Below are positions 1 to 7,642 of a DNA stretch of 50,148 nucleotides, piece after piece. The notes under the pieces were generated by a model. That model did not search any database, was not told the DNA's origin, and saw nothing but the letters and a program-made list of their open reading frames with translations. A program made the translations under genes and the position numbers. The DNA comes from Nitrospira japonica. Lineage in GTDB: Bacteria > Nitrospirota > Thermodesulfovibrionia > Thermodesulfovibrionales > DYHX01. The stretch spans positions 1 through 50,148 of the forward strand of contig DYHX01000004.1 of NCBI GenBank assembly GCA_020723925.1, read 5' to 3'. Position 1 is the first letter of the stretch. Each line of letters begins with the position of its first letter.

Positions 1-22
1 CCGCACTACGGATGTAGTGCGG
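1..22. repeat. GC-rich hairpin at window edge
   Basis: The arms CCGCACTAC and GTAGTGCGG are perfectly complementary across a 4-base loop. No poly-T tract follows on either strand, so an intergenic hairpin repeat is as likely as a terminator. It lies downstream of the ATP synthase accessory genes on the minus strand. Confidence 0.45.
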
Positions 23-100
23 GGTGAACCCTGCCCTGCCTGCCTTCTATGTCTACTTTTCGGACTTAACCCACAAATAATAAATGATACGACATGGATA

Positions 101-149
101 AACGTGAGACGTTAGAAGTAATGAGGCAAGGCGCTTCACGTCTCACGTT
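101..149. repeat. Inverted pair of 7-bp-period repeats
   Basis: The block ACGTGAG ACGTTAG is answered 26 bases later by ACGTCTC ACGTTTC, giving a 12-bp perfect inverted repeat (AACGTGAGACGT at 101-112, its complement at 138-149). The right arm covers the stop codon of the AtpI-like gene. It belongs to the heptad repeat class seen throughout the window and could also form a transcript-end hairpin. Confidence 0.55.
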
Positions 150-501
150 TCGCATTTTTAAGCCCTTCTTTTATAAGAAGTGCGAAGACAATTGTCATCC
201 CTAAGATGAGGCCAAACAGGTTTACAAGTCTGAGCGCTGCAAGGATGATGATAATCGCAAACAGTATGAAGAGTCTAAGGAGGCTCAAGAATACGAGCTT
301 TGTGCTTGCTTTATATGTTCCGAGAAGGCTCTCAATGCCCCATACAAGCCCTTTAAGGTTAGCAAGACCAATTGCGCCACCAACAATAATACTGAGTGGC
401 ATTTTACCACCCCCGCCCCCCCAGTCTATAAAGGCAGAAAGTAGTGCCAGGGGCAAGATTATGAATACAGCCTGTTTATAAACCCTTTTTATTATCTCCA
501 T
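136..501 (-). CDS. atpI: ATP synthase subunit I-like membrane protein
   Basis: This 121-aa protein has four predicted hydrophobic segments separated by short loops, including a glycine-rich loop (WGGGGGK) near residue 30. Size and hydropathy fit the ATP synthase I family, which helps assemble or stabilise the F0 c-ring and is normally encoded just before the F0 subunits. It overlaps the AtpZ-like gene by 26 bases and is last in the minus-strand array seen here. The F0 a subunit would be expected beyond position 1. Family assignment is by hydropathy and neighbour rather than by a catalytic motif. Confidence 0.7.
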   Translation of the reverse strand: MEIIKRVYKQAVFIILPLALLSAFIDWGGGGGKMPLSIIVGGAIGLANLKGLVWGIESLLGTYKASTKLVFLSLLRLFILFAIIIILAALRLVNLFGLILGMTIVFALLIKEGLKNAKRET

Positions 502-712
502 TGTTCTGTTTCCTTGCCATTCTCAGGAGTTCACGAAATCCTGCAATTATACCAAATATGAGAAAGATAATCGTAAGCCATGGTGAGGTGTTGAAGATTG
601 AATCAAGGAAATATCCTATCGCAAGACCGACAAAGGTAGAAATGACAAGATAAAGTCCCACTGTGCTGGCCTGAAGAAGCTGTTTAAGTAATGGTTTTTC
701 TCCCATCTTCAC
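476..712 (-). CDS. atpZ: AtpZ/AtpI-family small membrane protein
   Basis: This 78-aa protein has two transmembrane hairpin segments around GLYLVISTFVGLAIGYFLD and WLTIIFLIFGIIAGFREL, with a positively charged tail (RMARKQNNGDNKKG). The pattern GxxxGxxLD followed by GxxxGFxxL is typical of AtpZ proteins, F0 accessory subunits linked to Mg2+/Ca2+ handling and c-ring assembly. The start codon overlaps the torD-like stop as ATGA, so translation is probably coupled. It precedes the AtpI-like gene, the usual order at the head of an atp operon. Confidence 0.75.
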   Translation of the reverse strand: MKMGEKPLLKQLLQASTVGLYLVISTFVGLAIGYFLDSIFNTSPWLTIIFLIFGIIAGFRELLRMARKQNNGDNKKGL

Positions 713-1254
713 AAGCCCTTTCCATGTAATTCTTCGTATTCTGAAAGGAGGAAATCCCTTGTTATTTCAGCAATCTCTTTGTAGAAGATTGTATTTGCAA
801 AACTTGATGCCTCATTGCAATATTCAGGTATCCACTTCATAATATGTTCATCCATAAACCTCTTCTGAAGCTCCAACTTTCCACCCTCTACGAGATAGCT
901 CATGAAGAGAAGTTCAACCGCAATATGGTCAGGAATAAGATTTATCTCTTCATCAAGCATAAGCCCCGATGATTCATAGAATGCATGGACCTCATCAGTA
1001 GTCTTGCCCCATAGCCCTGATTTCTCACCAATAGGAAAGTTGTATAGGGACTCATAAGGCAGAAGATGTTTTCCTGGACCAACGAATATCCTCGCAAAAT
1101 CAATTGCTATTTCTTCAGGGGTTTCCTTAAAGTCCATCTCAAAATCTTCTTTAACTGCCTTAAGGAACTCTTCATCAGGTTCCTTTAAGAAAAGACCGGC
1201 AATGACTCTGTATGTATTTGCCCTGATTTTATCTTCCTCTGAAGGGATATTCAT
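709..1254 (-). CDS. TorD/DmsD-family molybdoenzyme chaperone
   Basis: This 181-aa all-helical protein has the TorD family landmarks: DFARIFVGP with LPYESLY (residues 52-71), the helix DHIAVELLFMSYL (109-121) and FMDEHIMKWIPEYC (133-146). Such proteins bind Tat signal peptides and insert the molybdopterin cofactor into DMSO-reductase-family enzymes in the cytoplasm. No molybdoenzyme is encoded in the same array. The nearest client is the Tat-dependent oxidoreductase at 24442-26628, and an enzyme outside the window is also possible. It overlaps tlpA (TGATG) and the AtpZ-like gene (ATGA), so it is inside a coupled transcription unit. Confidence 0.85.
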   Translation of the reverse strand: MNIPSEEDKIRANTYRVIAGLFLKEPDEEFLKAVKEDFEMDFKETPEEIAIDFARIFVGPGKHLLPYESLYNFPIGEKSGLWGKTTDEVHAFYESSGLMLDEEINLIPDHIAVELLFMSYLVEGGKLELQKRFMDEHIMKWIPEYCNEASSFANTIFYKEIAEITRDFLLSEYEELHGKGL

Positions 1255-1790
1255 CAGGCCGCCCCGAGAAGTTTTCTTATGGCTGGTTCATCAAGTTCGC
1301 CCAATATCTTTTCCCTTACTATACCCGCCTTATCAACAATGAAGGTTGTAGGAAGGCCCATGACTCCATAGGTCTTGGCCACTTTGGCGTCTTCATCAAT
1401 GAGGATAGGATATGTAAGCTTGAGGTTTTTTGCAAACTCCTCTGCGATAACTTTTGGTTGTTTCACATTTATAGCAAGTATAGCTAAACCACTTTCTCTC
1501 TTTTCCCTGTAGACCCTGTCTAACGTGGGCATCTCCTCTTTGCAGGATGGACACCAGTCTGCCCAGAATCTGATAACAACAATCCGTCCTCCATGATCAC
1601 TAAGTCTCTGTTGGCTGCCCTCAATATCATAAAGGACAAATTCTGGGGCCTTATCTCCAATCTTCACCTTCTGCTGCTTCGCCTTTGAATCACAACCGTT
1701 CAGGAAACAAGTAGCGAGTAACAGGTAACAAATGGCAAGTAAACAGTAGTAAGTCTTTTTATCCACCCAACCACTCATTATTCTATTCAT
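1254..1790 (-). CDS. TlpA/ResA-like thioredoxin lipoprotein
   Basis: The thioredoxin fold has the redox motif WCPSC inside FWADWCPSCKEEMP and the cis-proline segment GLPTTF. An AhpC/TSA-type start (IGDKAPEFVLYD) follows a lipoprotein signal ending LNGC. It is probably an outer-face, membrane-tethered disulfide reductase for cytochrome c or copper-site maturation, which fits the cytochrome and NosL neighbours. The ORF track starts at 1862, but its first residues come from a GC hairpin repeat, so I use an internal ATG at 1790; a start at 1778 or a GTG near 1766 is also possible. The signal peptide YCLLAICYLLLATC is encoded by a 7-bp-period repeat. Confidence 0.85.
   Translation of the reverse strand: MNRIMSGWVDKKTYYCLLAICYLLLATCFLNGCDSKAKQQKVKIGDKAPEFVLYDIEGSQQRLSDHGGRIVVIRFWADWCPSCKEEMPTLDRVYREKRESGLAILAINVKQPKVIAEEFAKNLKLTYPILIDEDAKVAKTYGVMGLPTTFIVDKAGIVREKILGELDEPAIRKLLGAA
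1706..1753. repeat. 7-bp-period repeat inside tlpA signal peptide
   Basis: Plus-strand units AAGTAGC GAGTAAC AGGTAAC AAATGGC AAGTAAA CAGTAGT run with a 7-base period. On the coding strand they give the 7-residue periodic peptide YCLLAIC YLLLATC, which is the hydrophobic core of the lipoprotein signal. Confidence 0.75.
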
Positions 1791-1829
1791 CTGTTTGCTC
1801 AATCCAGCGATAAGAGTTATAAATGAAGA

Positions 1830-1852
1830 ACCTGCAGCAAGCTGCCGGGTAT
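1830..1852. repeat. GC hairpin repeat, copy 1
   Basis: The core CCTGCAGCAAGCTGC followed by GGGTAT matches the hairpin at 47111-47136 (CCCTGCAGCAAGCTGCGGGG). It covers the 5' part of the tlpA ORF as given in the track and is a reason to prefer a downstream start. Confidence 0.55.
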
Positions 1853-1987
1853 CTAAGATCAATTATCTCCCCTACAGGGAATACTCAAGTTAAACAACTT
1901 TATCATCAAAAAGCCAAACAAATCAATCAGCCTAAAAATATCTTTATGATATTTTGTCGATTCTAAAGATTATGAATCCTGCCATAC

Positions 1988-2437
1988 CTACTGCGGGTAT
2001 CGCTGGATTCGGGCATTTGCTAACTTGAAAGGGTTATCCACAAGTTTTCCGTTATACTGCCTCGCATGGGATAGGGCATGTGTCTTATCTTTGAATACAT
2101 GGATTCTGTTCTGGGTAGCCTTAACAGTTACCACATCACTCTCAACAAAAAAGGCAATGTCTGCATCGAGCTTTTCTCCAGTAATCTCATCTGTGACCAG
2201 TACTGCATCAACCCTCGATGCATTCCCCTGAAACCATGCCCTCGCGCAATAGATAGAGCAAAACCTCATAAACTTACCCTCCTTCAGCATTATATCTACC
2301 TCATAGATGGGTATAATCCTTGTGCCGTCATAGTCGCATCTAAAAGCCTTCTGGCTTCGATAGATAGCAGTAGCCAATGCCAGAACAATGGAAACAATGA
2401 GTATAATTGCGGCTATAATAATTTTTTTCTTACTCAT
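1988..2437 (-). CDS. NosL-like membrane-anchored protein
   Basis: This 149-aa protein has an N-terminal membrane anchor (residues 5-24) and an outside domain with CDYDG at 34-38 and FCSIYC at 59-64. It ends with VTDEITGEKLDADIAFFV and a segment about ARQYNGKLV. This is the layout of NosL, a copper chaperone for nitrous oxide reductase and related cuproproteins, although the usual CxxCGM is replaced by a single Cys plus a later Cys pair. It sits 9 bases after the unknown 335-aa membrane gene in an ABC-transporter/TlpA context. A copper or other metal role is an inference from family and context. Confidence 0.65.
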   Translation of the reverse strand: MSKKKIIIAAIILIVSIVLALATAIYRSQKAFRCDYDGTRIIPIYEVDIMLKEGKFMRFCSIYCARAWFQGNASRVDAVLVTDEITGEKLDADIAFFVESDVVTVKATQNRIHVFKDKTHALSHARQYNGKLVDNPFKLANARIQRYPQ

Positions 2438-2446
2438 AACACAGAT

Positions 2447-3454
2447 TCATCCTTTAAATAAAAGATGTATCGTGACCATGACTAAGGATGTGCCTATCGC
2501 TACGATACAAAGAAAATAGAGATTCCTTAGATATTCCTTTAGGGTTACAGCGGTCTCTTTGTGCTTGCCCATTAAATTAAGTAAAAGCGCCCATCCTGGT
2601 GAAAATGTGCCAATGACAAATAGGGCTGACATAAATGTGGTATCTGGCACATACTGCCACATACAATAAATGCAGTGGTGATATGGAAGATTCATGATCT
2701 TTGGTGCAACAACCTCGAATATGGCAAAAGTGGTAATTACTGCGTTTAATAAGGCAAGAACCACACCAATTATCGTGAGGCGTAGAGCGTGAGGCGTAAG
2801 GCGAGGATAGGATATGCCCATAAAGGCAATTAATAAGATGTTTGAAAGGTAATAAAGGGGGAGCATATAACGCTCATAACCTTCACCGAGGATAGAAATA
2901 GGAAGCATAGCTGTCGCCCTTTCTGGAATGTCAAAGAAAGTGGTACAGCATGCAACAAAAGCTTTGATATTAAAGGTCGTAAAGTATATAAGGTCACCTG
3001 CGCTGTCCACAAATGCCAGGATACTCACAACAGAAAGAAACAGAAATTTTCTCTTAAAAAGAGGAGCGGTCTCTGTTCCTCTGTCAAGGCGGTTTAAGAG
3101 AAGCCAGCCACAGATAGAGAAAAAGACTACGGGTTTAAAAATCTGAACAATGCTACTGAGATAGGGGTGAAGCTGTGTAATACCAAAGATGCACATTACC
3201 CCTTGGATATTGGGAACATAGCTTTGAAGGGTTGCATAAAAGATCGGCCACGAGAGTAACTTCACAAAAAGCATAACTGTAGCCATGTGCAGCAGAAGAT
3301 ATGACCTGTTCTCAATAGCAGTTCTTTCATCATCGTAGAGGGTCTTTCCCCACCTCTGATACATTCTGAAGGAGAGAACACCGAGGGGAATCGCAAGAGT
3401 GCCTGTAAGTATAGCTATAAAGAGCATTACTATGGTATATGCGTTGAGTATCAT
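2447..3454 (-). CDS. Unknown polytopic membrane protein with YHHCIYC motif
   Basis: I do not recognise a family for this 335-aa protein. It has about eight hydrophobic segments and a short His/Cys motif, YHHCIYCMWQ (residues 258-267), flanked by membrane helices. The motif could bind metal or haem, or take part in thiol exchange; other Cys residues sit at 88 and 169-170. Its start overlaps the ABC ATPase stop (ATGA), so it is probably a partner of that transporter. The loop PRLTPHALRLTIIG (217-230) is encoded by a 7-bp-period repeat, which suggests this loop tolerates insertions. Confidence 0.6.
   Translation of the reverse strand: MILNAYTIVMLFIAILTGTLAIPLGVLSFRMYQRWGKTLYDDERTAIENRSYLLLHMATVMLFVKLLSWPIFYATLQSYVPNIQGVMCIFGITQLHPYLSSIVQIFKPVVFFSICGWLLLNRLDRGTETAPLFKRKFLFLSVVSILAFVDSAGDLIYFTTFNIKAFVACCTTFFDIPERATAMLPISILGEGYERYMLPLYYLSNILLIAFMGISYPRLTPHALRLTIIGVVLALLNAVITTFAIFEVVAPKIMNLPYHHCIYCMWQYVPDTTFMSALFVIGTFSPGWALLLNLMGKHKETAVTLKEYLRNLYFLCIVAIGTSLVMVTIHLLFKG
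2775..2808. repeat. 7-bp-period repeat within a membrane-protein gene
   Basis: Units CGTGAGG CGTAGAG CGTGAGG CGTAAGG CGAGG repeat every 7 bases. On the minus strand they are translated in frame as PRLTPHA LRLTIIG. A related block (CCCCTTA CCCCTTA CGCCTTG) lies in the intergenic space at 14609-14637. Confidence 0.75.
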
Positions 3455-4197
3455 CTATGCACTAAAGGAACCCATGAGCCAGCTAAATGGCCATGCCTTA
3501 TCTCAAAGATTATATCAGCATTTACGAATAAACCCTCATCATGCGAAGATATGAGGATAGTCTTACCCTCTGCCTTTAAACCTTTAAGGATATCTATAAG
3601 CAGAGAGGCGGCCTCTACATCTATATTTGATGTGGGCTCATCGAGGATGATTATGTCAGGGTTGTTTACCAATGCCCTTGCAATTGCAACCCTTTGTTGT
3701 TCTCCTCCACTCAATTCCTCCGGGGCATGATGCACCCTATCTGACAGCCCAATCTTATCCAAAAGTTGCATCGCCCTATACTTTCTATCTTTTTCCCTTA
3801 TGCCCTGAGGGATAAGGGGAGCGGAGACATTCTCCCATGCAGAGAGTCGTGGAACAAGATTAAAGTTTTGAAAGACAAACCCTATCCTTTTTCTCCTCAG
3901 TAACGACAATGTTACATCGGAAAAATCTGTTATATCCTTTCCATCCAGATATGCCCTGCCTCTGCTCGGCCTGTCGATAGCGCCGATAATACTTATAAGA
4001 GTAGTCTTCCCTGAGCCTGATGGACCATTAAAAATCGTGAAGGAACCCTTTTCTACCACAAAACTCACATCCACAAGCGCCCGAACCTCATGGGGTTTAG
4101 CCTCATTATAGATTTTCCATATCCCATCACACCTGATTAATTCATTATCCTGACTTCTGAGTTCTGTGTTCTGAGTTCTGTGTTCTGTGTCTATCAT
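3451..4197 (-). CDS. LolD/MacB-type ABC transporter ATPase
   Basis: The protein has a Walker A GPSGSGKT (58-65), signature LSGGEQQR (162-169), Walker B IIILDEPTS (182-190) and a switch His (SSHDEG). Length (248 aa) and sequence place it with the LolD/MacB/FtsE group that pairs with FtsX-type permeases. The start overlaps the permease stop (ATGA) and its stop overlaps the next start, so all three genes are coupled. The first 20 residues (TEHRTQN TELRSQD NEL) are an extension encoded by a heptamer repeat and are absent from the family core. The NosL neighbours suggest a metal-site or lipoprotein-related substrate, which remains unproven. Confidence 0.88.
   Translation of the reverse strand: MIDTEHRTQNTELRSQDNELIRCDGIWKIYNEAKPHEVRALVDVSFVVEKGSFTIFNGPSGSGKTTLISIIGAIDRPSRGRAYLDGKDITDFSDVTLSLLRRKRIGFVFQNFNLVPRLSAWENVSAPLIPQGIREKDRKYRAMQLLDKIGLSDRVHHAPEELSGGEQQRVAIARALVNNPDIIILDEPTSNIDVEAASLLIDILKGLKAEGKTILISSHDEGLFVNADIIFEIRHGHLAGSWVPLVHR
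4153..4190. repeat. 7-bp-period repeat at ABC ATPase N-terminus
   Basis: Units CTTCTGA GTTCTGT GTTCTGA GTTCTGT GTTCTGT follow each other with a 7-base period. The coding strand reads them as TEHRTQN TELRSQD, directly after the start codon region. Confidence 0.8.
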
Positions 4198-5363
4198 CTC
4201 ATTGCCTCAGCTGGTGGGATAATGGCTGCTCTCCATGTGGAGTAGATGCTTCCCACCATTGTCAATATCAACGCAAAGAAAAAAGAGAGTATAAAAGGCA
4301 GCGGCATAAACCTCGACGGAACAGGAAAGGGTGGCATACTCCCTATCTCTGCAATAAAGATCTGGGCAATGAAAAGACCGTTGAATAACTTTATCCAGAC
4401 AAAGGAAAGAATAAACGCGGCCGGAGCACTTATCAGAGCAAGGATGATACTCTCAAAGAAGACCATCTCCAGCACCTCATGTGTCTGCCATCCCGTGGCC
4501 TTCAATATGCCTATCTCTTTTCTCCTATCCGAGAGTCCGAAGCCTGATGATACAAGAATGGCAGGAATTGCAAGGGCAAAGGCAACGGTGTAAAGGGCAA
4601 CAAAGATGCCACCCTTTGTATTAAATCCCCTTTCAACGTATGTCTTCACAAGATCTTTCGTCTGTATCCTGAAGAATGAATTCATCTTCTGAAGATTCTC
4701 ACTTACTGATACCTCATAGCCTGGCCTGACATACACAGCAATATCTGTTACAAAACCATCCATCTCGAACGTCGAGATAGCATCGTCAATGTTCATCATC
4801 ACAAGGCCAGATGTCCAGATGCTTGATTCTGAGTCGAATATCCCGGATATACGATACAGCTTTTTTATGATGTAAGGGCGATGGTCAATAATTGCTATCA
4901 CTCTTACCCCGATGCTCAGATTGTTGCCGATGTCCATGTTGAGGTCCTCTGCCATCCTTTTTCCAATGACTATCTCCCCTCTTTGGGGTATCGACCCTTT
5001 TATAAAACTTAGAGATGATGGTGGTTCATCAATTGGGATGCCAAGCAGGACTGCTAACCTGCTTCCAATATAGATTCTACTAATGACCCTCGGGACGGCC
5101 TTTATAACACCATCTATTTTCTTTATTCCTTCAGCCATCTCAAGTGGGATCACACCGTTTCTGCCGTACATATCCATAGTCACATAGATGTCTGCCCCTT
5201 CGTTTACCGATACACGAGACTGGACCTTAACGCCCTCCAGAATTGCGATAGCCGATATGAACGGAAACAGAATTGCTATAAGACAGAACACCACAACCAT
5301 ACTCCTGAGTTTATGTCTTATAACATTTCCTGTAGCAGCGAAAAAGATATTGAGATGTCTCAA
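4194..5363 (-). CDS. FtsX/MacB-type ABC transporter permease
   Basis: This 389-aa protein has one N-terminal helix (about 18-42), a large extracytoplasmic domain (about 45-250) and three C-terminal helices. That is the MacB/LolC topology. The cytoplasmic coupling region reads GLSDRRKEIGILKATGWQ, a hallmark of FtsX permeases, and a second late copy of the fold ends TWRAAIIPPAEAMR. Type VII ABC systems of this kind use mechanotransmission to move lipoproteins, peptides or complexes at the outer face of the membrane. It is translationally coupled to the ATPase and lies 42 bases after the His-rich NosL gene. Confidence 0.85.
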   Translation of the reverse strand: MRHLNIFFAATGNVIRHKLRSMVVVFCLIAILFPFISAIAILEGVKVQSRVSVNEGADIYVTMDMYGRNGVIPLEMAEGIKKIDGVIKAVPRVISRIYIGSRLAVLLGIPIDEPPSSLSFIKGSIPQRGEIVIGKRMAEDLNMDIGNNLSIGVRVIAIIDHRPYIIKKLYRISGIFDSESSIWTSGLVMMNIDDAISTFEMDGFVTDIAVYVRPGYEVSVSENLQKMNSFFRIQTKDLVKTYVERGFNTKGGIFVALYTVAFALAIPAILVSSGFGLSDRRKEIGILKATGWQTHEVLEMVFFESIILALISAPAAFILSFVWIKLFNGLFIAQIFIAEIGSMPPFPVPSRFMPLPFILSFFFALILTMVGSIYSTWRAAIIPPAEAMR

Positions 5364-5405
5364 TAGAGTCTTGTCATCCCTTTTTCCTAAAAATTGTGCG
5401 GCTTT

Positions 5406-5957
5406 TTAGTGATGCCCACTGCTACCATGGTCGTGCATGTTACCTGTCCTGTCCATATGTTTATGACCTTGAATCTCTTTTTTTGCCTCGGATAATGCGC
5501 CCTCAAAGCTGGACACAGCGCCACCATATTTAGCAGCAAATTTCTCAGCCTCTTCTTTTGAGAAAAAGGCAATCTTGCTTTTTTGGGTCATTGTCCCTGG
5601 CGCACTGGAGCCTATGACATAAAAAGTCTTATCTGCATCAAGCATCTTTTCTGGATGGAGGTATTCTGCTACTTTCACATTTTTAGGTTCCTCTTTCAAT
5701 TTCATGCTCATCACTGCAACGCAGTGTATCGAGCATGTGTAGGATCTCCCCTTTGAGGTTTGAAACTCGTGTCTCGTTCTTGCCCACTTATTCCTGTCCA
5801 TGCCACAATTATCACATTTTTCTTTATCAGTATATTTTTGCGGATTTTTGATGGGGTGTTCTATATTAAAATTTTCAGCAAAAATTATACCTTTGAATAG
5901 AAAGAGCTGACATAAAAACAAAAATACAAAAAATTTAAATGCATTTCTTTTGTTCAT
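5406..5957 (-). CDS. NosL-like exported protein with His-rich tail
   Basis: A signal peptide (residues 1-27, ending IIFAEN) precedes a NosL domain with CDNCGM (48-53) and CSIHC (75-79). The domain ends KIAFFSKEEAEKFAAKYGG, the usual NosL C-terminal helix. The last 20 residues hold many His and Met (HKHMDR, MHDHGSSGHH), a likely copper-binding tail. The protein therefore looks like a periplasmic Cu(I) chaperone. It is upstream of the ABC permease in the same orientation and is one of three NosL-like genes in 9 kb. Confidence 0.82.
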   Translation of the reverse strand: MNKRNAFKFFVFLFLCQLFLFKGIIFAENFNIEHPIKNPQKYTDKEKCDNCGMDRNKWARTRHEFQTSKGRSYTCSIHCVAVMSMKLKEEPKNVKVAEYLHPEKMLDADKTFYVIGSSAPGTMTQKSKIAFFSKEEAEKFAAKYGGAVSSFEGALSEAKKEIQGHKHMDRTGNMHDHGSSGHH

Positions 5958-5981
5958 ACTGCCTCCTTGAAAATTATATTT

Positions 5982-6299
5982 TTATTTTACTGCTTCTGTG
6001 TTTATTGTGACCTCTTTGATGTCACTAACAGATAACCCCCTGTCAGGGGAATAACTATAACCACATGGTATGGGCCATAGATTTGTTTCATCTACTGAAT
6101 CAACCCTCGTATCATAGCTTATAAAACCCCAGTCAGGGCTGACAGATGCCCCAAGTCCCAATCCACATACATAGCGTTGAAATGTCCTTATCTTATCCGC
6201 CTCAAGATTCTTCCATAAATGCCGATCAATTAAAATGGCAGTAAGGGACGCTATAAACAAAAGGCATATAAAGGTTATCACCAGCTTATAACCTTTCAT
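5982..6299 (-). CDS. Small anchored protein of unknown function
   Basis: The 105-aa product has one N-terminal transmembrane or signal segment (KLVITFICLLFIASLTAILI) and an external part of about 75 residues with two Cys (YVCGLGLG and IPCGYSYS). I recognise no family. It lies between the protease and the His-rich NosL gene in the same direction, so an accessory role in the same periplasmic redox or metal system is possible. A disulfide between the two Cys would be plausible outside the cytoplasm. Confidence 0.55.
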   Translation of the reverse strand: MKGYKLVITFICLLFIASLTAILIDRHLWKNLEADKIRTFQRYVCGLGLGASVSPDWGFISYDTRVDSVDETNLWPIPCGYSYSPDRGLSVSDIKEVTINTEAVK

Positions 6300-6317
6300 T
6301 TATCACTCAATGCAATA

Positions 6318-6962
6318 TTAATTAGCTTGCCGCTTCTTAGTTTTTTCAAGAAGCCTTGCCACATGTCGGATATGGAGGGCAAAATTAAGGTTTTTCCCAT
6401 CCTCTATAAAAAAGGTCACGATTCCTATAGCCTTACCTTTTGAATTCAATACAGGACTACCACTGCTCCCATAGGCAACAGGCGCGGTAATCTGGATAAG
6501 TTCATTCATACCAAAGATATTGCTTATATTGCCATTAGATACTGTTAATTCATGGCTTGAAGGGCTTCCTATAACCGTAATCGCCTCTCCCTGTGTCAAA
6601 CTATGCCTTTCATCAAGTTCTATTGTCCGAAACTTTCTTGCTTCTACCTTTAATAAAGCAATATCATTCTTTATGTCAAAAGAGAGGATCCGTGCAAAAA
6701 ATGCTCCATCTTCCAACATAACAAGAAGAGGGCTATTTTTATCTCTATGCTTCTGGAATACCACATGAAAGTTTGTAACAATTATACCGCTCTGGTCTAC
6801 AACAAAGCCAGTGCCCTGGTAAAGCTGTTCAGCATGAGGATCAGTGGTATAGATGGTTACTACCGCATTTCTAATTTTAGGGTCAGAAGCATCCGCCTCT
6901 AAGTTGCTGGTAAAAATCAGCATTATGGATAAAACCAGCATCCATATTAAATGTATTTTCAT
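6318..6962 (-). CDS. Trypsin-like serine protease (DegP-type core, no PDZ)
   Basis: After a signal peptide (1-24) the S1C catalytic triad is visible: His66 in TNFHVV, Asp100 in KNDIALLKV and Ser169 in GSSGSPVL. At 214 aa it ends soon after the protease domain, so the PDZ domains of DegP/HtrA are missing. It probably acts in the periplasm on misfolded or specific client proteins. Its ATG directly abuts the stop codon of the preceding gene, so it is part of the coupled array of cytochrome and NosL genes. Confidence 0.85.
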   Translation of the reverse strand: MKIHLIWMLVLSIMLIFTSNLEADASDPKIRNAVVTIYTTDPHAEQLYQGTGFVVDQSGIIVTNFHVVFQKHRDKNSPLLVMLEDGAFFARILSFDIKNDIALLKVEARKFRTIELDERHSLTQGEAITVIGSPSSHELTVSNGNISNIFGMNELIQITAPVAYGSSGSPVLNSKGKAIGIVTFFIEDGKNLNFALHIRHVARLLEKTKKRQAN

Positions 6963-7637
6963 CTAAGTTAAGTCTCCTGCATCAGGCTGTTTTGATGTCC
7001 TTGACCACGGTGATTTGTCTCTCACCTCAAGGACATTTATAAGATAGCCAAATGGATAATCAGGCTGGTAAAGGTGGAACTTATCAAACTCAAAAAGTCT
7101 CCTTGATGCAAGAAGGAATTTATAGTAAGGGTTCTCTTTGCCGAGTATTTCTACCTTACCGTTGACCTGAAAACTTATGTATTGTATCCCATTGTATTTA
7201 CTCGCCATGCCCACATAAAGAAGGCTTGTGTATGAATTTCCTCTCAAGTTATCGAGAGCCTTTCCTTCAAAAATCTCCAGTCCACCAAGAATAGTTGAGT
7301 CAAAATTTTCTATGTTGCTATAAAGTCTACCTATGACTTCCACCCTCTTATGCATGCTTTCATTCCATGGCATTGTCCTGACCCCTGCAAGGACACCCTC
7401 AAAAACATCTGTATAATACTCAAGGGACTCTTTTTTGGGTAGAAGGCCGATGCCCTTAACAGTCATATTAACAGGAAATGACTCACCTTCCCTCCATGTG
7501 GCCATTACAGGTAGATGGGCAGAGAAATACTTAAGTGGTTTTCCCTCTTTCATGTCATTGAGAAAACGCATTCTTGCTGACACAAGCCATTCAAGGAACT
7601 GTGCTGGAATTGTATTTAATGTCACGCGCTCTTTCAT
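6963..7637 (-). CDS. Conserved-looking protein of unknown function
   Basis: This 224-aa soluble protein has no signal peptide, no membrane segment and no Cys-based motif that I can place. It is rich in aromatic residues, with segments such as GNSYTSLLYVGMASKYNG and YYKFLLASRRLFEFDKFHLYQPDYP. It sits 5 bases after the radical-SAM gene and directly before the protease, so it is co-transcribed with a tetrapyrrole-type radical-SAM protein and a periplasmic protease. Function cannot be assigned from the sequence. Confidence 0.6.
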   Translation of the reverse strand: MKERVTLNTIPAQFLEWLVSARMRFLNDMKEGKPLKYFSAHLPVMATWREGESFPVNMTVKGIGLLPKKESLEYYTDVFEGVLAGVRTMPWNESMHKRVEVIGRLYSNIENFDSTILGGLEIFEGKALDNLRGNSYTSLLYVGMASKYNGIQYISFQVNGKVEILGKENPYYKFLLASRRLFEFDKFHLYQPDYPFGYLINVLEVRDKSPWSRTSKQPDAGDLT

Positions 7638-7642
7638 CTTAT

